A DNA stretch of 64,000 nt from Cellulosimicrobium sp. Marseille-Q4280 (GCF_943181405.1 NZ_CALPBY010000001.1:62001-126000); one strand, 5' to 3'. Positions 51,544 to 61,742 are shown, counted from the first letter of the stretch. Notes: a model not told the origin generated them from the letters alone. Translations and numbers: made by a program.

Positions 51544-54359
51544 GGGGTGCACGCGCGCTGGCGGCTGCTCTGATGGCGGCATCCGCGCTGGTGCCTTTCG
51601 GTGCAGCGACGTCGGTCGCGTCCGCTCCGAGCGCGCATCCTCGGACCGCCGCAGTGGCCGCCGCCGAGGCCGCCGATCTCAGCGCCCAGGGCGCGAAGGC
51701 GTTCGCCGACCTCTCCGCGTGCGTCGCGGCGAACGGGTCGCTGCTCGCGACCGTCGTGGTCGACGAATCAGGAAGCCTGCAGCAGACGGACCCCGAGGAC
51801 CAGCGCGTCGGTGGGGTCGAGGCGGCGATCGACGCACTGGCCGGTCTCGAGAGCTCCGGCGGTGCCGAGCTCCGGGTCGAGGCCAATCTCGCCGTCTTCG
51901 GCTCGGAGTACACGGAGCTGGTCGCGTGGGGATCACCGTCGGGCGAGCACGGCCAGGAGCTGCTCGACGCCGCGTCGGGTGAGCTGCCGTGGCACGACGG
52001 GGGCCGGCTCACGGACTACCGGGCCGCACTGCGCGAGGCGCAGTCCGCGATCGACGTGCGCGCCGACCAGATCGGCGGGCCGACGTGCAAGGCGATCCTG
52101 TGGTTCACGGACGGGAAGCTGGACGTAGGAGACGAGGGTGCGGGCGAGGCCACGGCCGCGGCGCGCGAAGAGCTCTGCGTGCCGCAAGGCATCGTCGACG
52201 GTATCCGGGCGTCCGGGACGACGATCATCGCGCTCGCGCTCTTCACCGAGGGTGCGGAGGGTTCCGTCACCGAGGCCGACAGGGAGCAGCTGCGCGCGAT
52301 CGCCGAGGGCACCGCCGCGGGCGGTGTCACCTGCGGAACGACGCCCATCCCGTCTACGTCCGCGTCCGGTGCGTATCTGCGCGCCGACCAGCCGGACGCG
52401 CTACGACGTCTGTTCAGCGGCGCCGGAGCCCTCATCCAGGGCGGCACACCGGCCGGCTCGGTGCTGTGCCCGGGCGAGGAGTGCACCGACGGGGTGCTGA
52501 CGTTTCCCGTGGACCCCGCCGTGGGATCGGTTCGGCTGATCTTCGAGACCGAGGACGGTGCCGACCCCGTGACCCTGGTCGCCCCCGACGGCGAGGAGAC
52601 GGTTCTCGCTGCGGGAGAGGCGGCGCTCCCCGCCGCCGAGGTCGCTACCTCGAGCCGGTCCGGTCTCTTCGTGACCGACGTGGTCCCGACGTCCGGAGCC
52701 GCCTATGGCGAGTGGCGTCTGGTGACCGACCCGGAGCGCGTCACCGTGATCGACCTCTACTACTTCTGGGGCGCCGAGCTCGCGGTCGACGCACCGGACG
52801 GACTGGTCCTGGGCGAGCAGAGCGAGGTCGTCGTCTCCGTCCACGGGCCCGACGGCACCGCGCTCGACCCGAGCCTGCTCAGCTCCGTCGCCGGGGACGT
52901 GCTGGTCGACGGCGAGCCCACGGAAGCCCGGGCGCAGGGCGACGGCACCTTCGCCGTCACCGTCGACCTGAGCGGAGGGGAGGCCGCCTCGGAGATCCAG
53001 ATCGGTGCGACCGTGAGCGCGACGAGCGCCCCGAACGAGATCGCTCTCGGCCCGGTGACGGCGCAGACCACGCTCCCCACGCAGCTGCCGCCGTCGTACC
53101 CGACGTTGGCGACGTCGCGACTCGAGCTCGAACCGCTCGTCGGCGACGAACCGGCGACGGGCACGCTCACGCTCACCGGGTCGGACCGCGGCGACACGCA
53201 GGCATGCTTCGGCGCAGCCGAGCTGGCGGGGCCGCCGGACGCGGGGGCGCTGAGCCTCTCCGTGCCCGAGTGCGTCGACGTTCCCGCTGCCGAGACCGTC
53301 GACGTCGAGGTCGCCCTCACGTCAGGACACCCGGCCGACGGCGTCGTCACCGGGAGCCTGCCGGTCACGCTCTCCGGCGTCGACGCCGCGGAGGACGTGA
53401 CCCTGGCCGTGCCGGTGTCTTCGACGATGAGCCGGCCCGTCAACGAGCTCGCGCGCTGGGGGATCGTCCTCGGTCTCGTCCTTCTCGGATTCCTCCTCGC
53501 AGCCGTCGTGGGCTGGATCGGTCGCCGGATCTCCGACCGGTACCCGCTCGGACCCGACGTCCGGTCCGCCTCGATCCCGGTCGAGGTCACCGCTGCGGGT
53601 GTCCGACGTGCCGGCGGCGGTGAGCTGGTGCGGCTCGACGACTTCGGCCAGCGTCTGCGCCAGCCGCACGCAGTGGCCGGGTTCGAGACCGACGGGCTCG
53701 CCTTCGACCGGTACGGCTCGTGGTGGCCGTGGTCGTCGCTGCACGGACGGGTCCGCGCGACGTCGGGCGCGATCGTCGTGACCGACGGCAAGCACGCGCA
53801 GACCCTGGACGCCGAGGCCGCGACAGCGCCCGTGGAGTTTCCCGGTACGCAGCAGTTCTACCTCGTCGTCGACCCGGCGCCCGTCCCCGGCGCCAGTGCG
53901 GTGGCCGACGCAGAGGGTCTCGTCACCGGGCGGATCGTCCTGCTGGCCGACACGCCGCACGGCATCCGGCCGGCGGTCGTGGCGTGGAGCGAGGCGCTGC
54001 GCGACTTCCAGGAGTGGGCGTCGATCGTCTCGACGGTCGAGGGCGCGCGCGCCGCGAGGGCTGCGGCCGGCGTCGACGCCGCCGCACCTCGACGTCGCGA
54101 CCGCGGATCTCGCAGCGTGCGGGGCGGGCGGCAGCCGGCCGCCACCACGCCGGCAGATCCACGGACTCGTGCCGCGGCGGTGCCGGGAGGCGACGAACCC
54201 CCGACCCTCCTCGGCAGGCCGGACGGCTCGAGAACCTCGGTTCCGCCCGAGCCCGGTCCGGGCACGGACCGGCCGGCGTCCCCACGGCCTTCCGACACGC
54301 GGAGCGCCGCACAGTCGCCCGGCGCGACCGACGACGGGCCTCCGCCCTCCCTGTTCTGA
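51537..54359 (+). CDS. Membrane-anchored VWA protein of the tubulin-like cluster
   Basis: 940 residues from a GTG at 51537, favoured because GGAGG lies 7 nt upstream (a second GTG is at 51540). A signal peptide (about 5-30) is followed by a VWA domain with MIDAS DESGS (76-80) and LWFTDGKLDV (MIDAS Asp). An Ig-like region follows (about 300-625), then one TM segment (about 638-662, ARWGIVLGLVLLGFLLAAVV), a cytoplasmic domain of about 180 residues, and a Pro/Arg-rich tail. The topology puts the VWA outside and a cytoplasmic arm next to the tubulin-like protein encoded 35 nt downstream. A bridge between an extracellular ligand and a cytoplasmic filament is plausible but not proven. Confidence 0.8.
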   Translation: MVRGARALAAALMAASALVPFGAATSVASAPSAHPRTAAVAAAEAADLSAQGAKAFADLSACVAANGSLLATVVVDESGSLQQTDPEDQRVGGVEAAIDALAGLESSGGAELRVEANLAVFGSEYTELVAWGSPSGEHGQELLDAASGELPWHDGGRLTDYRAALREAQSAIDVRADQIGGPTCKAILWFTDGKLDVGDEGAGEATAAAREELCVPQGIVDGIRASGTTIIALALFTEGAEGSVTEADREQLRAIAEGTAAGGVTCGTTPIPSTSASGAYLRADQPDALRRLFSGAGALIQGGTPAGSVLCPGEECTDGVLTFPVDPAVGSVRLIFETEDGADPVTLVAPDGEETVLAAGEAALPAAEVATSSRSGLFVTDVVPTSGAAYGEWRLVTDPERVTVIDLYYFWGAELAVDAPDGLVLGEQSEVVVSVHGPDGTALDPSLLSSVAGDVLVDGEPTEARAQGDGTFAVTVDLSGGEAASEIQIGATVSATSAPNEIALGPVTAQTTLPTQLPPSYPTLATSRLELEPLVGDEPATGTLTLTGSDRGDTQACFGAAELAGPPDAGALSLSVPECVDVPAAETVDVEVALTSGHPADGVVTGSLPVTLSGVDAAEDVTLAVPVSSTMSRPVNELARWGIVLGLVLLGFLLAAVVGWIGRRISDRYPLGPDVRSASIPVEVTAAGVRRAGGGELVRLDDFGQRLRQPHAVAGFETDGLAFDRYGSWWPWSSLHGRVRATSGAIVVTDGKHAQTLDAEAATAPVEFPGTQQFYLVVDPAPVPGASAVADAEGLVTGRIVLLADTPHGIRPAVVAWSEALRDFQEWASIVSTVEGARAARAAAGVDAAAPRRRDRGSRSVRGGRQPAATTPADPRTRAAAVPGGDEPPTLLGRPDGSRTSVPPEPGPGTDRPASPRPSDTRSAAQSPGATDDGPPPSLF

Positions 54360-54394
54360 GCGTCTCAGCCCCCGACCATCCAGAGGTGTCCACC

Positions 54395-57300
54395 ATGCTT
54401 CGTCCCTTCCTTCTCGTCGGCGTCGGCGGTTCCGGCGGCAAGACGCTGCGTGTCGTGCGCGAGGACCTCGAGCGTCGCCTCGCACAAGCGGGCTGGACGG
54501 GTGACTTCCCGGCAGCCTGGCAGTTCGTGCACGTCGACGTGCCGACCCAGGCGGACGGCAACGACCCCGACCTGCCCGCGCAGCTCCCGGACCGCGACTA
54601 CCAGGGCCTGGTCGCGACCGGGGTCGACTACCGCACGATCGACACCGCCCTGCTCCAGGGCGCCCGCGACACCCTGCGGGACGCCGTCGCGACGTGGCGT
54701 CCCGACCCCAACAAGGTCAACGTCCCCGCGTCCAAGGGCGCGGGGCAGTACCGCACCCTCGGCCGGATCATCACCATCGCCGGGCTGTCGCGCATCAACG
54801 AGGCACTCCAGCACGCGCGTCGCGCCCTGAGCGGCGCGGAGGTCGTCGGGGAGCTCGCCGAGGTCACCCGCAAGCTCGGCGGAACCACCTCGCCGAACGC
54901 GGGCGAGCCGACGGTGATCGTCGTCTCCTCGATCGCCGGTGGCTCGGGGGCGGGCGCCGTCATCGACGTGTGCGACGCGATCCGCTCGCTCTCGGACAAG
55001 TGGGCGGACGAGTCGGTGGGCCTGCTCTACGCCCCCGACGTCTTCGACTACCTCGCGCCCGAGGCGCGTCGCGGCGTGCGACCCAACTCGCTCGCGACGC
55101 TCGCCGAGGTGCTCAACGGCTTCTGGAACAGCAACGGCCCGTCCGACGCGACCACCGAGCTGTTCGCGCGCAACGGGGTCGCGCTCGGTGCCGCGCGCCG
55201 GTCCGGCCCGCGATACCCCTTCCTCGTCGGTGCCCGCAACACGAACGTCGCGTACAGGACGCAGAACGACGTGTACCGCGCGCTCGGCCGGTCCGTGGCG
55301 TCGTGGGTCGCGAGCCCGACGCTGCAGGACAGCATCACCGGCTACCTCCAGGGCAACTGGGCCAACACCGCGCAGGCGGTGTCCGACCGCCTGCCGCTGC
55401 ACTCGCAGGGCACGGAGACACCGTTCTCGGCGCTCGGCTCTGCCCGGGTCGGCCTCGGTCGTGACCGGTTCGCGGACTACGCCTCCGAGCACCTGGCACG
55501 GTCCGTCGTCGAGCGCCTCGTCGGCCAGCACGAGACGCTGCGCCGCAAGGACGACGACCGCCCCGAGAAGCAGCTCGTCCGTGACACGGCCGACGACGTC
55601 TTCCCCGGATTCCTGCGCCAGTCGCGGCTCGACGAGCGCGGCGAGGAGAACAACGCGCTCGTCGACGCGCTGCGCCCGTCGGGACAGGCCGACGACGCCC
55701 ATGCCCTGTCTGCGCAGATCCTCGGCCGGATCCAGTCCGACATCCCGCCGAAGGGGGAGAAGGTCGAGAGGCTCCGGCAGGCGGTGGTCAACGCGGTCAA
55801 CGACAGGGCCGCCGCCTTCGCCTCGACGCAGCGCGAGGCGCGCTACGCCCAGGCTCGGGTCTGGGTCGCCGAGATCCAGGACCATCTCGCCGACCTGGTG
55901 GCGAAGCAGGTCGCACTCAGCGGCGCGCCGGTGACCGAGCAGGTCCTCCACCGGCTCACGGCGGAGCTGACCTTCGTGAAGGAGGAGCTCAAGCAGGAGG
56001 CGTCCAAGTACCGCCGCTGGGCCGCCGACGTCGCGCAGCCGGTCGCCCAGGCGCTCAACGACCCCGACGGGACGACCGTGCTCGCCACGACCGAGGCGCT
56101 GCGCTCGGCGGTGCGCGGGGCCGTCAACACGCTGCTCCTGCAGGCCGAGGCCGACGTGCGCGACCTGGCGCTCGCGCTGATCCCGGACCTGATCGACAAC
56201 CTCGTCGAACCGCTCACCGCAGCCGTGCGGGCCGCGCACGAGCGACTCGCCGTCGAACGACACGACGCGGGCTCCGCCGTCGGGAGCTGGCCCGAGGGCG
56301 ACGTCGTCCCGATCCGGCTGCGACCGGCGCCCAACGAGTTCCTGCTCGACCCGCCCGACGAGTACCCGGCGATCCTCGCGCAGCTCGTCGGCCGCACGAC
56401 CGGGTCCCCCGACCCGCGTGACGCGCGTCGCGACGCGGAGATCCAGGTCCTGCTCGACGCGGATGAGATCGACGGGACGCACCAGGGTCTCGTACGCCGC
56501 ACCGTCTCGTGGGTCCCGCGGGACCACCTCGTGACCGGGTCCGTGACCGCGGTGCCGACGCGAGCCGCCTTCGACGTCGAGGCGCGCTCCAGCCAGGTGC
56601 TCTTCCGGGCACGGACGTGGCTCGCCAAGGAGGGGACCGCCGTCGGCGGCTACATGGCCGAAGGGCTGCGGGACTACCTGAACCCCGACAAGGTCTCACC
56701 GACCGAACTCGACAGGAGGCTCAACCGCTTCGAGGGGCAGCTCGTCGCCGCGCTCAACGCGGCGGAGCCGCTGGTGTCCATCAACGCCTCCGTGCTCGTC
56801 AACGTGCACGGCCGCCACGAGCCGGCTTTCCTCAGCAAGTTCGGCGAGATCCCGCTCCCGGACAAGTCCCAGGGACGCGGTGTGGTCAAGCGTGTGCTGG
56901 AGTCCCGCGGGCAATGGACGGGCGACATCGAGAAGGCGTTCACCGACGGCAGGGGCGGGTTCATCGACGTCTTCACGCACCTCAGCGAGCCGTACGAGCC
57001 GGTCGTGTTCGACTCGCTGATGCGTCCCATCGCCGCGGACTGGGGGGCGAAGAACAAGGCCGCCGATTCGCGCGCCGAGTTCTGGCGCTGGCGGCGCTCG
57101 CGTCCGCTCAACGAGTTCCTGCCGCTCTCGCCCGACGTCCTCGATGCCATGATCCGCGGCTGGTTCGTCGCCGGCACGCTCCAACAGCTGGAGCTCGCCG
57201 ACGACTCCGCGTCGATCTACGTACCCGCCGACGCGGGTGTGGGCGGCAAGATCATGCCGTTCCCGTCGCCGACGCTCCGCAACCTCGCGATCACGAGCGC

Positions 57301-57730
57301 GGAAGGACTCCCGGTCGTGCTCGAGTCGATCGTGCTCGCGCTCGTCGACGTCAACGGCCAGGAGTCGCTCACGCCCGTCCTGCCCTACACACGACTCGTC
57401 GTGCTCGGCGGCGGTGGCGGCGTCGCCGGTGACGAGGAGGGCATGAGCGTCGAGCTCAAGCGCTGGGTCCTCGACGGCGCGAACCGTCGTCCGGAGAAGG
57501 CGGCGCTCGGCGAGGGGTGGGAGGACCGCCGCAAGGCCGCCCTCGACCGCCTCGATCGGCTGCGCACCAGCTACACCCAGCACTTCGAGAGCATCGCGAC
57601 GCGGAACGAGGCGCTGGAGTTCCCGCCGAGCTACGACCTGCGCCACCAGATCCTCGCGGCACTCGGTGATCTGCACCGTGCTGTGGAGACCATCGAGACC
57701 GCACCGGCAGGAGACTTCGGATGGGCCTGA
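54395..57730 (+). CDS. Tubulin/FtsZ-like GTPase
   Basis: 1111 residues. N-terminal nucleotide-binding fold: FLLVGVGGSGGKTLR (5-19) and the tubulin signature as SSIAGGSGAGAVIDV (180-194; GGTGSG-type loop). The remaining 900 residues carry helical segments and LGGGGGVAGDE near residue 1010, but no other named domain. This is the bacterial 'tubulin-like' group related to the FtsZl families that were proposed to remodel membranes. The next gene starts inside its end (10-bp overlap). A GTP-dependent polymer is the likely form. Whether the GTPase loops are active cannot be seen from motifs alone. Confidence 0.75.
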   Translation: MLRPFLLVGVGGSGGKTLRVVREDLERRLAQAGWTGDFPAAWQFVHVDVPTQADGNDPDLPAQLPDRDYQGLVATGVDYRTIDTALLQGARDTLRDAVATWRPDPNKVNVPASKGAGQYRTLGRIITIAGLSRINEALQHARRALSGAEVVGELAEVTRKLGGTTSPNAGEPTVIVVSSIAGGSGAGAVIDVCDAIRSLSDKWADESVGLLYAPDVFDYLAPEARRGVRPNSLATLAEVLNGFWNSNGPSDATTELFARNGVALGAARRSGPRYPFLVGARNTNVAYRTQNDVYRALGRSVASWVASPTLQDSITGYLQGNWANTAQAVSDRLPLHSQGTETPFSALGSARVGLGRDRFADYASEHLARSVVERLVGQHETLRRKDDDRPEKQLVRDTADDVFPGFLRQSRLDERGEENNALVDALRPSGQADDAHALSAQILGRIQSDIPPKGEKVERLRQAVVNAVNDRAAAFASTQREARYAQARVWVAEIQDHLADLVAKQVALSGAPVTEQVLHRLTAELTFVKEELKQEASKYRRWAADVAQPVAQALNDPDGTTVLATTEALRSAVRGAVNTLLLQAEADVRDLALALIPDLIDNLVEPLTAAVRAAHERLAVERHDAGSAVGSWPEGDVVPIRLRPAPNEFLLDPPDEYPAILAQLVGRTTGSPDPRDARRDAEIQVLLDADEIDGTHQGLVRRTVSWVPRDHLVTGSVTAVPTRAAFDVEARSSQVLFRARTWLAKEGTAVGGYMAEGLRDYLNPDKVSPTELDRRLNRFEGQLVAALNAAEPLVSINASVLVNVHGRHEPAFLSKFGEIPLPDKSQGRGVVKRVLESRGQWTGDIEKAFTDGRGGFIDVFTHLSEPYEPVVFDSLMRPIAADWGAKNKAADSRAEFWRWRRSRPLNEFLPLSPDVLDAMIRGWFVAGTLQQLELADDSASIYVPADAGVGGKIMPFPSPTLRNLAITSAEGLPVVLESIVLALVDVNGQESLTPVLPYTRLVVLGGGGGVAGDEEGMSVELKRWVLDGANRRPEKAALGEGWEDRRKAALDRLDRLRTSYTQHFESIATRNEALEFPPSYDLRHQILAALGDLHRAVETIETAPAGDFGWA

Positions 57731-60498
57731 GCGACCTGACCGTGTTCGTCGTCGCTGACGACGATCGCTCTCGCGACGTGCGTGAGGCGATCGCCGCCTG
57801 GACCGTCGAAGGCCTCGTGGACCCGTCCGTCTGGGTGTCTCCGCTCGACCTGGCGGTGATGCCTGCGGGCCCGCCGCGCGTCGAGGGCGAGTATCTCGGC
57901 GCCGACGAGCGGTCGACGGACGACCTCTTCCGCATCGTCGGGCGCCGGCGGCGGAGCACGGTCCGCGTCGTCGTCGGCCAGCTGATCGGGCTCGACGGCG
58001 CCCATGACGAGGCGCTCGTCGAGACGGGCCGTCTCGTCGCCCGAGCCCTGAGCGACGCGATCCCCCGCACCACGGACGGCAACGGGTACGGGACCTCCTT
58101 GCGCTGCCTCAACGTCGTCGTCCCCGTGAGCGGCGCGAGCGGTGTGTCGTCGGAGTGCCTCATCGGCGGGTGGGACGTCAACGTCGTCGTCTCCGCCGAG
58201 GACCGGCCCGACGTCGATCGGGCGAGCACGTACGTCCGTGACCCCGGGAACATCGCGGGCCACGCCGCCACGGCGCTCGCGGCGTGCGGCGGCGTCCTCA
58301 CGGGGATCGACGAAGGAGTCCTCGACGTCCTGGGCGCGACCTCGTCGACGTCGAACGGCGTCGAGGTCCAGCTGCTCCGGGTCTCGGTACGCGCAGTCGT
58401 CGGGCAGGACATGGAGAGCCGTCTCGCCGTGCGGGCGCTCGCGGCGGTCGAGGACGAGCCGCTCGGTGCAGGGACCTTCGTCGAGTGGGGACGCCTCGCC
58501 GCCGACCCGCAGCGCGTCGTCGCGGACATCACCGACAATCTGCTGCGCTCGGATCCCTGGGGATCGGGACGGCCGGCGGGCGTCCGGAGCGTGACCCGTG
58601 CCCAGACGGCACCGTGGGACGCGATCAAGGAGGCGGTCCGCTTCGACGTGGGAATGTTCCCCACCGTCGTGCGCTGGATCGCCGGTCGCAAGAAGGCGGA
58701 GCTGGAGGACCGGGCCACGGCACTCGTCGTCGGTGAGGACGGCGACACGCAGATCCGCTTCGAGCCGGCGTCGCCGGACCGGATCGCCGCCGATGCCGCG
58801 CGGCACCTCCACCAGGTCGACCAGCGGGCCCACGACGCGGAGATCGAACGCGAGTCCGCGGCGGTGGCCTTTCCCGATCCCGGCTCGTGGGGCGCCCTGC
58901 GGGACGTCGCGTTCGCCGCCGTGGACGGCGGGGCGTTGCCGGACGCCGTGCCTGAGCCGCGGTACGCCGGTGTGCGGGAGATCCTCGCGCCAGGGCGCGT
59001 CGTCCCGGACGTGCTCGACGTGTTCGTCACCTCGTCCGGAGTGCGGCTCGTCCCGAGCGACCCGGTCGCCGTCCGGTCGTACCGGCTCGAGCTCGGTCAT
59101 CGGATCCAGTCCGCTCAGCGGGCGGTCGTGCCGGGCGAGCCGGACGCGTCGTCGGATGGGGGTGGCGTCGAGCCGTCGCCCGCTCAAGCCCGCAAGCACG
59201 CCGACGCGGAGGCCCGTCTCGAGCGGCTGGGCGACGAGCGCGACCGGCTCGACGCCTGGATCGGAGGGGCCGAGCAGTCGGTCCTGTGGCTCCTGGCCGA
59301 CGACATCGGGCGGCGACGCTTCGACTACGCCGGGAAGCAGGTCGCGGCTCGAGAGCGCATGACGACGGAGGTGCCGCCGCACGAGGCGCTGGTCCGAGCG
59401 AAGAAGCGCCTCACCGGCTGGTGGTACACCATCTGCGGGACGTGGTTGCTGGCGCTCCTGGTGGCCGCGGCGTTGCTCGCCGCCGGGGAGTCCACGGAGA
59501 TCTGGGACTGGGTCGCCTGGCTCGGTGGCATCAGCGTCGTCGCGGTCGTGCTCCTCGGCGTCGGCAACCACCGGTTCTACAAGGCGGTGCGGACCTACGA
59601 GTGGGACCTCGCCACGACGGTGCAGCGTCGACAGCGGACGTCGGAGGAGATCATCTTCTACGGGCGGGAGTCGCGTCGCCTCGGTCAGCTGTACGGCACC
59701 TTGGTCGACTGGATCGCGATCATCAGCTGGGTGCTCCACCATCCGACCGGCAAGGTCGTCGAGCAGGCCGACGACGTGGACGACGAGGTCGTCGGGACGC
59801 TCCCCGCGGCGTTCGGTGTCGCCCGGACGGCGTCCGAGGACGACATCCCCGAAGGGACCGTCGTCCAGGCCGTGCGCAGGTTGCACCCCGTCGGCTGGGC
59901 CGCCGGCGACTTCGACCAGGCGTACGACGCGTTCCGGTCGACGCTCGCGTCCGACGGAGACACCGGGTTCATCGCTGCCGACCTCGACACCATCGCCGGC
60001 CCGTTCAACCCCAGACGGCTGCTGCTGAAGTTCTTCGCGGAGGGAGAGGCGGCGACGGCACTCACCGGCCGCGCCGTCGAGACGTTGCGTCGCACGGTGC
60101 ACGACGAGCTCATCGTCCTGCCCACGAGGCGTGTGACTCGTCTCGGCCCCCACACGGAGGACGTCTCCATGCCGGAGCCTGTCTTCTACGAGGCCGCGAC
60201 GCGCAGTGCCACGACCTTCGTCGTCGACATGTTCTCGCCCGCCGGGATGACGGGACGCAAGCACTATGCCGCGAGGTCCGCCGCGTGGCTTCCACGCCTC
60301 GCCCGGGCGAGCGGTCGCGTCGACGGCATCGAGTCGAGACCGTCCGGAGCCGACGTCGCCCTGCGCGCCGACGTCTCCGACCGGTTGGCGCTCGAGGAGC
60401 TGCGGCTGTTCAGCCGTCCTACAGCCCAAGAGGCACGTCCGAAGGCTGCGGTGACGGTGGACGACGGCGTCACGCCGTCCGACGCCGTCTTCCACTGA
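57721..60498 (+). CDS. Large two-TM protein of the tubulin-like cluster
   Basis: 925 residues; its start lies within the tubulin-like gene (10-nt overlap). The N-terminal 450 residues are mixed alpha/beta with no recognised motif. A short coiled-coil region (about 480-530; ARLERLGDERDRLDAW) precedes two TM helices near 565-610 (WYTICGTWLLALLVAAALLA and WLGGISVVAVVLLGVG), then a C-terminal cytoplasmic region. The N-terminal part is acidic and rich in Val, a pattern of cytoplasmic adaptor domains. It should anchor the tubulin-like GTPase to the membrane, judging by coupling. I recognise no family name for it. Confidence 0.7.
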   Translation: MGLSDLTVFVVADDDRSRDVREAIAAWTVEGLVDPSVWVSPLDLAVMPAGPPRVEGEYLGADERSTDDLFRIVGRRRRSTVRVVVGQLIGLDGAHDEALVETGRLVARALSDAIPRTTDGNGYGTSLRCLNVVVPVSGASGVSSECLIGGWDVNVVVSAEDRPDVDRASTYVRDPGNIAGHAATALAACGGVLTGIDEGVLDVLGATSSTSNGVEVQLLRVSVRAVVGQDMESRLAVRALAAVEDEPLGAGTFVEWGRLAADPQRVVADITDNLLRSDPWGSGRPAGVRSVTRAQTAPWDAIKEAVRFDVGMFPTVVRWIAGRKKAELEDRATALVVGEDGDTQIRFEPASPDRIAADAARHLHQVDQRAHDAEIERESAAVAFPDPGSWGALRDVAFAAVDGGALPDAVPEPRYAGVREILAPGRVVPDVLDVFVTSSGVRLVPSDPVAVRSYRLELGHRIQSAQRAVVPGEPDASSDGGGVEPSPAQARKHADAEARLERLGDERDRLDAWIGGAEQSVLWLLADDIGRRRFDYAGKQVAARERMTTEVPPHEALVRAKKRLTGWWYTICGTWLLALLVAAALLAAGESTEIWDWVAWLGGISVVAVVLLGVGNHRFYKAVRTYEWDLATTVQRRQRTSEEIIFYGRESRRLGQLYGTLVDWIAIISWVLHHPTGKVVEQADDVDDEVVGTLPAAFGVARTASEDDIPEGTVVQAVRRLHPVGWAAGDFDQAYDAFRSTLASDGDTGFIAADLDTIAGPFNPRRLLLKFFAEGEAATALTGRAVETLRRTVHDELIVLPTRRVTRLGPHTEDVSMPEPVFYEAATRSATTFVVDMFSPAGMTGRKHYAARSAAWLPRLARASGRVDGIESRPSGADVALRADVSDRLALEELRLFSRPTAQEARPKAAVTVDDGVTPSDAVFH

Positions 60499-60512
60499 GA
60501 GGGGTATCGCGC

Positions 60513-61742
60513 ATGTCGCGCGCACGCGTGATCGGACTCGTCGGGCTCGTGCTCTGCGCCGCGCTGGGACTGACCAGCGGGCTCCACGGGGCCGTCTTCA
60601 TGGCGTTCCTCTACCTGGCGATCAGCGCGGGGTGGGGGATCGTGCGGGGTCGCACGTGGTGGGGTGCGATGCCGCGCGCGGTCGCCACCGGGTGTGCCGG
60701 CGTCGCACTGCTCCTCGCCGTGGGCGCGGCCGCGACGGCGCCGTCACCGGCTGACACCATTCCGCAGGCGACGACGTCCTCGCCGGTGCCATCGGGTGCC
60801 GTGGAGACGACGACGCCGGTACCCGAGAACTCCACGGAGCCGGTGGAACCGAGCGAGGCCGCGACCGAGCAGGCGGAGGCTCCGCAGGCGACCGACACGG
60901 AACCGGTCGCGGCCCCTGGCTCAGCGCTCGCAGCGGTGGGCTCGCTCGACGTCAAGGGCCGCGCCCCGCGCACCGGCTATGACCGCGATCTCTTCGGTCA
61001 GCGGTGGGCGGACGTCGATCGCAACGGCTGCGACCAGCGCAACGACGTCCTGCGCCGGGACTTCACGAGCTTCACGATCAAGACCGGTACTACCGGCTGC
61101 GTCGTGGCCACCGGCGTGTTCGCCGACCCGTACAGCGGGACCACCATCGACTTCGAGCGCGGGCAGGGCACCTCGGAGGCGGTGCAGATCGACCATGTGG
61201 TCGCCCTGTCGGACGCATGGCAGAAGGGGGCGCAGCAGTGGGACTCCGTGACCCGGGAGCTGTTCGCGAACGACACCCTCAACCTGCTGGCGGCGGACGG
61301 GCCGCTCAACCAGCAGAAGGGTGACGGCGACGCGGCGTCGTGGCTGCCGCCCAACACCTCGTTCCGCTGCGAGTACGTGGCGAGACAGGTCGCGGTGAAG
61401 GTCGAGTACGACCTCTGGGTGACCGAGGCAGAACGGCGCGCCATGATCGACGTGCTCTCCGGGTGCCCGGAGGAAGGCCTGCCGGTCCCCGTCGTGGTGG
61501 AACGCGCGGAGGAGCCACCGGCGGAGGCGCCCGCTGCGCCGCCCGCTGCGCCGCCCGCTGCGCCGCCCGTCGCACCTTCCGAGAGTGGCGGTGCGTGCCC
61601 GGTGAAGGGCAATCACTCGTCGTCGGGCGAGTGGATCTATCACGTCCCGAGCGGGGCCTTCTACGACGTCACTGACCCGGAGGAGTGCTTCGCCACTCCG
61701 GGCGAGGCGGAAGCTGCCGGATACCGGGCGTCCAAGCGCTGA
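60513..61742 (+). CDS. Membrane-anchored HNH (GmrSD/DUF1524-like) nuclease
   Basis: 409 residues. GAGAGGGG sits about 9 nt before the ATG, 14 nt after the previous stop. Three hydrophobic segments cover about 5-75 (VIGLVGLVLCAALGLTSGL, AVFMAFLYLAISAGWGI, CAGVALLLAVGAAAT), then a Thr/Pro/Glu-rich linker. The nuclease domain has IDHVVALSDAW (His catalytic, about 230) and NDTLNLLAADGPLNQQKGD, as in extracellular DUF1524 nucleases. The C terminus (CPVKGNHSSSGEWIYH, AGYRASKR) is a 'sunset'-like domain seen on secreted nucleases. It closes the tubulin-like operon. The nuclease would work outside the cytoplasm, so DNA uptake or extracellular competition is more likely than restriction. Confidence 0.8.
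   Translation: MSRARVIGLVGLVLCAALGLTSGLHGAVFMAFLYLAISAGWGIVRGRTWWGAMPRAVATGCAGVALLLAVGAAATAPSPADTIPQATTSSPVPSGAVETTTPVPENSTEPVEPSEAATEQAEAPQATDTEPVAAPGSALAAVGSLDVKGRAPRTGYDRDLFGQRWADVDRNGCDQRNDVLRRDFTSFTIKTGTTGCVVATGVFADPYSGTTIDFERGQGTSEAVQIDHVVALSDAWQKGAQQWDSVTRELFANDTLNLLAADGPLNQQKGDGDAASWLPPNTSFRCEYVARQVAVKVEYDLWVTEAERRAMIDVLSGCPEEGLPVPVVVERAEEPPAEAPAAPPAAPPAAPPVAPSESGGACPVKGNHSSSGEWIYHVPSGAFYDVTDPEECFATPGEAEAAGYRASKR

Noticed and set aside
57631-60525. A 964-codon open frame on the minus strand
   Set aside because: Antisense to the two-TM protein of the tubulin-like operon, whose start overlap and TM helices support the plus strand. No motif in the minus frame.
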